From positions 2,852,001 through 2,916,000 of the forward strand of contig NC_003281.10 of assembly GCF_000002985.6 (NCBI RefSeq): DNA of 64,000 nt. Reading direction: 5' to 3'. Source of the stretch: Caenorhabditis elegans (taxonomy: Eukaryota; Nematoda; Chromadorea; Rhabditida; Rhabditidae). Below are positions 58,970-64,000 of this stretch, one piece after another. Made by a program: the position numbers and the translations under genes. How positions within the stretch are numbered: position 1 is the first letter of the stretch; the number at the start of each line of letters is the position of its first letter. Under the pieces are notes generated by a model. That model saw nothing but the letters and a program-made list of their open reading frames with translations, did not search any database and was not told the origin of the DNA.

Positions 58970-61900
58970 ATGAAGTCAAAAAATAAGTGGAATATTCTAA
59001 TATTCTCTCTAATATTCCTAATATTCCCAACATTTTGTCAGTGCCTAACCAAGTTCACTGTACCCGAATCCGCTCAAATTGGTACTCGAATTGGATGGAT
59101 TTCTGGAAAACGGGAAGAATCGGCGGCTCCCAAGTATTTTGTGGTTTTTCCCGATGAGCAGACTTCTAAGGTGAGGGTTTACCATTTTCTGGGAAAAAGT
59201 GAAATTTTTCGGACAGCTGCAAAAAACTATAAGCAGTCAAAATATAGCCCTTAAAATTCCCTACATTTTACCAGTTGGAAACTTTTTTCTATTTTGTTGC
59301 CCCGCGGAGATACACCACTTTGAAGTTTGAGCGCGAGAAAGTGTGCGGCGAGGGGAGACGCAGTGTGCGCTAGCCGCCTGTGTCTCCCCTCCCCGCACAC
59401 TATCTCGCTCTCAATTTTCAAAGGGGTGTATCTCCGCACAGATAAGTGCTTTAGAAAAATTAAAAAATGACAAAGTATAGCAAATTTTAAGGGCTACATT
59501 TTCACAGTTGACACATTTTCAATAACTTTGTTAGTTCTTAAGTTACAGGCAAAATTAGATAGTTTTCTTTCAGAAATTGATATTTTCCGATTTCAAATGT
59601 TTTTTCGATGAAATTCTGGGTGAAAAAAATCAAAATCAAATGAGATAAATTTTCAATGCCGCAACGTCTAATTTCTAGAGGATTCCAATGTCGGAATGAA
59701 TAGGGCAGAAGATAATTGCGAACGCATGTTCCTTTTTCTTCTCCGTCTCCAGTGCCCCTTTAGTTATCCTTTCAAGGTTAAGACGTCAATGAAAAGAAAA
59801 ACGGAATGGATAAAAGGAATGACCAAGGTGGCAAAACGGGATGGGGTGAGATACAAAAATTAGAAGATGGGGGAGACTTTTTGACAAATTTGTTAAAAAC
59901 TGGACATTTTTCATGAAAAAATATCATTTTGGTGACTAAATTTTGTTTTAAAAACTCAAATTTTTAATATATTTCCTAAAAATTCTAAAAATTTGGAAAT
60001 TCAAAACCATCTGAAAAGTCGGAACTTTAAAAAAATTTCAAAAATTCTATAGATTCGCAATTGTTGAATACTTCATATTTTACGTATTTTTTCATAATTC
60101 AGAAATTTAATTTTTTTTTAATTTCTAAAAATTCTGTAGATTTGAATCTTTGAAATTACTTTGAAATTTCTGAAAATTTGGAACTTATGAGAAACGGAAT
60201 TTCGGAAATTTGAAAATTTCTGAAAATTTTGAAAATCGAAATTTTAAATAAAATAAAAAACAAAATAAAATTTGGAAAATTTTAAATTTTTAAATATGTA
60301 AAATTCTGTAAATTCTAAATTTTGAAATTTTCTGCTTTACATCCCTCAAAATGTTAAAATTATAAAATTATAAAAATTAAAAATATTCTAATATCCCGTA
60401 AATTAGCTGAATTAAAAAAAATTAAAATCATTAAAACTTATAAAAAATCTGAAATTTCTGAACTTTTGAGAGTTCAAAAAATTTTGAAAATTTGTTCGAA
60501 AATAAAAAAAAAATTACAGGAATTCTGTAAATTTCGAATAATTTGAAACTTTAAAATAATTCTGAAATTTCTCAACTTTTTAAAAGTTCCAAGATACCCA
60601 AAGTTTCTGAATATTTGGAAATTCTAAAACTTCTGTAAATTTAAAAATTTGTGAATTCCCCAATTTTGCATAAATCATTTTTGGGAAAAAATGTAAAAAT
60701 TAAAAAAAAAGTGTTTTTTTTCTAATTTTTGAAAATACCTAGAACACTTCAAACTCTTCCAAATTTTGTGCTTTAAAATATGCTCCAGTTAATCAACCTA
60801 TTCTCTTAAAGTAATACATTCAATGATTGATACGCTTTCCGCCGTACCAACCCAAAACACATTGGCAACAAGTAATTTGCATATTTGAGCACGTGCTCCA
60901 TCTGTCTGCTCTTCAGTTTGAGCCCAGTTCACCGTGAAAAACCTCCCAATATATTTCAATGAGATTGATGTATATTGACAAAACAGGAAAACTCTGAACA
61001 TATGCCACGTGGCAGTACATCAACAAACCGGGGGGGGGGGGTCCTCACTAATTACAGGGTCTTGATGGAGAGATGGGGGGGGGGGGGGGGGGTCAAGTAA
61101 AGACATAATGCAGATGGGTTAATTATAGGGACAGAAATGTTACAAGTAGGATTTCGGGACACAAAAAATGAGGGGATAAGAGGATTAGAGACCTCGCAAA
61201 TCGAGTTTGTTGTTGAAAATTGTTGAAGCGGCCGACGTTTCACGGGACCCATAGCTGATTAATAGCAGAATAAATACTTTGAAATTTGAAATTTCTAGAT
61301 TTTCTACTAAATTTCCACGTTTCATAAGGGTAGCAAACTTCAAAGTCGAATATCTCATCGGGGAATAGAGTTTGGAAAAAATAATCAACTACTAAAATAT
61401 AGCTCTTAAAATTCCCTACATTTTCCTAGTTAAAAACTTTTTGATAGCTCTTTTCCCCGCGGAGCTACAGCGCTTTGAAAATTCAAGGCCAGAGAGAGTG
61501 TGCGGTGGGGGGAGACGCAGTGTGCACAAGTCCCCCTGCGTCTCCCCTCACCCTATACTCTTTTGCGCTGGAAACTTCAAGTGGGCATATCTCAGCAGAG
61601 AGTGGAGCTATGAAAAAGTTTTCAAATAACGAAGTGTAGAGAATTTTAAGGGCTGCAAAAGTGAATAAATTTCAAGAGGAAAAAGTTTTGGGAAAACATT
61701 GAAAATTCGGTTTTACCCAAAAAATTATTTAAAAATCCTCTCAAACACCATAGGAAAACCAGAAAACTAGTCAGTGTCTTAGCTAGGAAAATGTGGGGAA
61801 TTTTAAGGGCTACGTGAAGAAATTAGTTTTGAAAAAAAAAAAAACTAAAAAATTGGAAGAAAATATTCGTTTCAAATTTGCCTATTTTTGGGGAGGAAAA

Positions 61901-63760
61901 AATTGTTTTAAAAGTTTAAAAAAATAAAAAATTAGAGAATTTCAAGGTTTCTTACAATTAATTTGGAAAAAAAATTCGGAAAGCATTTTATTTTTGAAAA
62001 CTTAAAATTTTTCAAATATTTAGTGAAATTTCGTACCTTTTTATAAAATTTGACTGTGCACTTCTTAAAATTAAAAAATACTTGGTGGCCGAGTTTTCAA
62101 TTTCCTCGGCCAGAATTATTTTTTGTCTATCTCTCTGTAATCCATCATCTCCGTGCGTGCCCCAAAAGTTTAAAGGAACATGCAAATTGCGAAACCCAAT
62201 TTGTTAGTTCTAAGAGCACATTAGCAAGGGGTGTGTGTGTGTGTGCTCCGAGAGCATTCTATTCAAACAGAAAGTGAAGAAAAGAAGATACGATTATACT
62301 CATCACATTTGGCTAGGGCGAGAACTACTACTTAGAAGTCGATTTTCGAGAAAATTGGAACAGATTCACAGATTTTTGGGGGGGGGGGGGTCTGAAATTT
62401 GAAAAAAAAATAGGAAGCAGCGGACATTTCACGGGGATTTTTAATTTTTGAGCGTTTTCAATAATTGATGTAGAACTTCAAACCTTCATATCTCGACGGG
62501 GAAAATGTCTAGAAAAAAGTTGTCAACTAACAAAATATAGCTATTAAAATTCTCTACATTTTCTCAGTTGAAAACGTTTTCATAGCTGTTTTCCCCTCGG
62601 AGCTATGCCGTGTTGTAGTTTTAGCGCAAGAGAGTGTGTGGGGAGGGGAGACGCAGTGTGCGCTAGCCGCCTGCGTCTCCTCTCCTCCTACACTCTTTCT
62701 TTGTGTAAAATTTTAAACGTGGATATCTCCGAGGAGAACATAGTTTGGAAATTTTTGAGGTTTTTATGACAAATAATTATTTAATTGAAATATTTTCTAA
62801 AATAAAATATTCAAAAAATGTTTTCAGTTCCTGAAAGTCGACGAGCGAAGTGGTGAAATTTCAACAATTGCACATTTGGATTATGAAAAACGATCGAAAT
62901 TCGACATAGTTGCTGTGAAAGTTGAAGAATCCGGAGAAACGATCGATATTCTTGTGGAAGTTGACGACGAGAATGATAATGCGCCAAGTTTTGCGGATCA
63001 GGTGGTAAAGGTTAGCATAACTCTTTTTGCGGGGGAGATATCGCAAAGTTGTCAACTGACAATATGTTTAAAAAATAATTTGAAACAAATTGTTAGTTGA
63101 CAATTTTCCGATAGCACTTCTGGTTAAGAAGTTATAGGAGTCTTTGGAAAAAAAAAGGTTTTTTTTTTTATTGTCTAATGTACCTCATAACTTTGTTCTC
63201 TTTGAAGAGCAGCAAAAATTGTCAACTAACAAAATGCAAATTAAATATTTTTGAACAAATTTTTAGTTGACAACTTTTTGATATCTTTTGAAGTTTAAAA
63301 GTTATGGTCGTTTTAAGTTTTAATCTACTGTAGCCAAAAAAAGTCAGTTGATAATTTTTTTTGGAAGCATCTATGTATACTTAAAACGCTTCTGAATACT
63401 AACTCTTGATAAACATACAGTAAAAATAAAAGAGGTACTAACCTATTATAATTTTTAGCTAGAAATCTCCGAATTCGCCCAACTGGGCACCTCTTTTGCC
63501 CTGCCAACAGTGACTGATGGGGATGGTCCGAAATTTGATGTGCACCGATTTGTGATTCTTCAGGGAAATGTTAATAATGTGTTCAAGGTAAATATCTACA
63601 GTTCCCAATTTACGAAAACACGCGAAAAGTTTCAGTTAGCATCTCGAAAAGTGAACGAACAGCTGCAAGCTGATCTAGTGGTCAATGGGCAGTTGGATCG
63701 AGAGTTTCGGGATAAATATGAGCTTTTGATTGAGGCTCAAGATGGTGGGAAACCGGCAAA
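58970..63760 (+). CDS. Cadherin, 5' exons (continues past the window)
   Basis: Exons 58970-59170, 62828-63010, 63459-63587 and 63636-63760 give 212 residues. The last donor (AA|GTGAGT, phase 2) leads out of the window. Residues about 1-25 are a signal peptide (ILIFSLIFLIFPTFCQC). The first cadherin repeat follows (FTVPESAQIGTRIGWI; then VDERSGEISTIAHLDYEKRS, with the LDYE motif). It closes with the calcium-binding linker DDENDNAPSF. A second repeat begins LEISEFAQLGTSFALPTVTD and reaches EAQDGGKPA, the DxxGxP turn of cadherins. Cadherins are calcium-dependent adhesion receptors of the plasma membrane. The repeat-first start resembles large Fat/Dachsous-like members, but the gene cannot be named from this part. 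Intron 1 is 3.66 kb and full of repeats. The ATG lacks an adjacent acceptor. Confidence 0.88.
59550..61020. other. A/T-rich part of cadherin intron 1
   Basis: Mostly AAATTCTGAAATTT-type low complexity (59900-60700). No nested gene is supported on either strand. Confidence 0.4.
61030..62390 (+). repeat. Three long poly-G tracts in cadherin intron 1
   Basis: Runs of 12 G (61030-61041), 18 G (61075-61092) and 13 G (62378-62390). A (GT)n stretch lies at about 62232-62246. Confidence 0.85.
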
Positions 63761-64000
63761 GTGAGTTAAAACAAAACTAAAACAATATATGCATTGGATT
63801 AAAACGTTTTAATAGCTTTAAAAAGAGCCAATATAAGCTGCTAAAGTTGAGTAAAGTAAGGTCGATGCACCATGTTTAAAATTGACCTTGCACAACTTTG
63901 GCGCTTTTTATCTCGGTTGTCAATTATATTAAAAAGTTGTCAACTGAAAAAATATTTATTAATTGTTTGTCTATAGTATTATAGTTGGAAAATTTTATTA
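63761..64000. other. Start of the next cadherin intron
   Basis: The sequence begins at a GTGAGT donor and contains an inverted GATGCACCATGTTT copy near 63862. The next exon lies outside the window. Confidence 0.6.

Larger units (their letters stand above)
59225..62760. repeat. GAGACGCAG-type fold-back repeats, copies 13-15, in cadherin intron 1
   Basis: Copies are at about 59225-59515, 61385-61660 and 62505-62760. All have GGGGAGACGCAGTGTGC on the left. Two have the GCTAGCCGCCTG loop. The copy at 61385 continues into a 100-bp stretch (to about 61780) that is the reverse complement of 58280-58400, so copies 12 and 14 share long outer arms in inverted orientation. Confidence 0.85.

Overview
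This is nuclear DNA of a Caenorhabditis nematode, most likely C. elegans or a very close relative. The evidence is short introns with TTTTCAG-type 3' splice sites, several start codons sitting directly behind such a site (typical of SL trans-splicing), very A/T-rich spacers, a nematode-only WSN domain, and a degenerate interstitial run of the nematode telomere hexamer TTAGGC. An RPT6 paralogue next to a klf-1-like gene agrees with my memory of the F56F11 region of C. elegans chromosome III. I could not check that.

Layout. 1-4.2 kb: minus-strand exons of an unrecognised multi-pass membrane protein, two paralogous exon-pair fragments, and a large inverted repeat. 6.7-13.4 kb: a complete five-exon 26S proteasome ATPase gene (RPT6/PSMC5 type, 411 aa) with hairpin repeats in its introns. 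13.4-22.8 kb: gene-free, with fold-back repeats and tRNA-like elements. 22.8-28.4 kb: a Krüppel-like factor gene (eight exons, 522 aa) with a telomere-like block and a tRNA-like hairpin in its introns. 29.6-33.8 kb: an unrecognised 419-aa gene, flanked on both sides by arrays of TTTCCCGCC/TTTCGCGCC motifs. 33-39.7 kb: gene-free, with six inverted pairs of tRNA-like sequence. 39.8-40.6 kb: a 115-aa secreted protein. 41.5-46.8 kb: a WSN-domain receptor tyrosine phosphatase locus with several breaks, probably a pseudogene. 47.4-49.2 kb (minus): a secreted glycine-rich protein. 49.2-58.9 kb: gene-free repeats. 59.0 kb to the end: the first exons of a cadherin that runs out of the window.

The genes do not form a pathway or an obvious operon. 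What the window shares is its repeats: a roughly 250-bp fold-back family carrying GAGACGCAG/CTGCGTCTC (about 15 copies), a GGTCCCACCACGAAAAC fold-back family, a CCAATCAGCG fold-back family, and tRNA-like elements, both single and in divergent inverted pairs. Several lie in introns of otherwise normal genes. No CRISPR array, rRNA gene or convincing functional tRNA gene was found.
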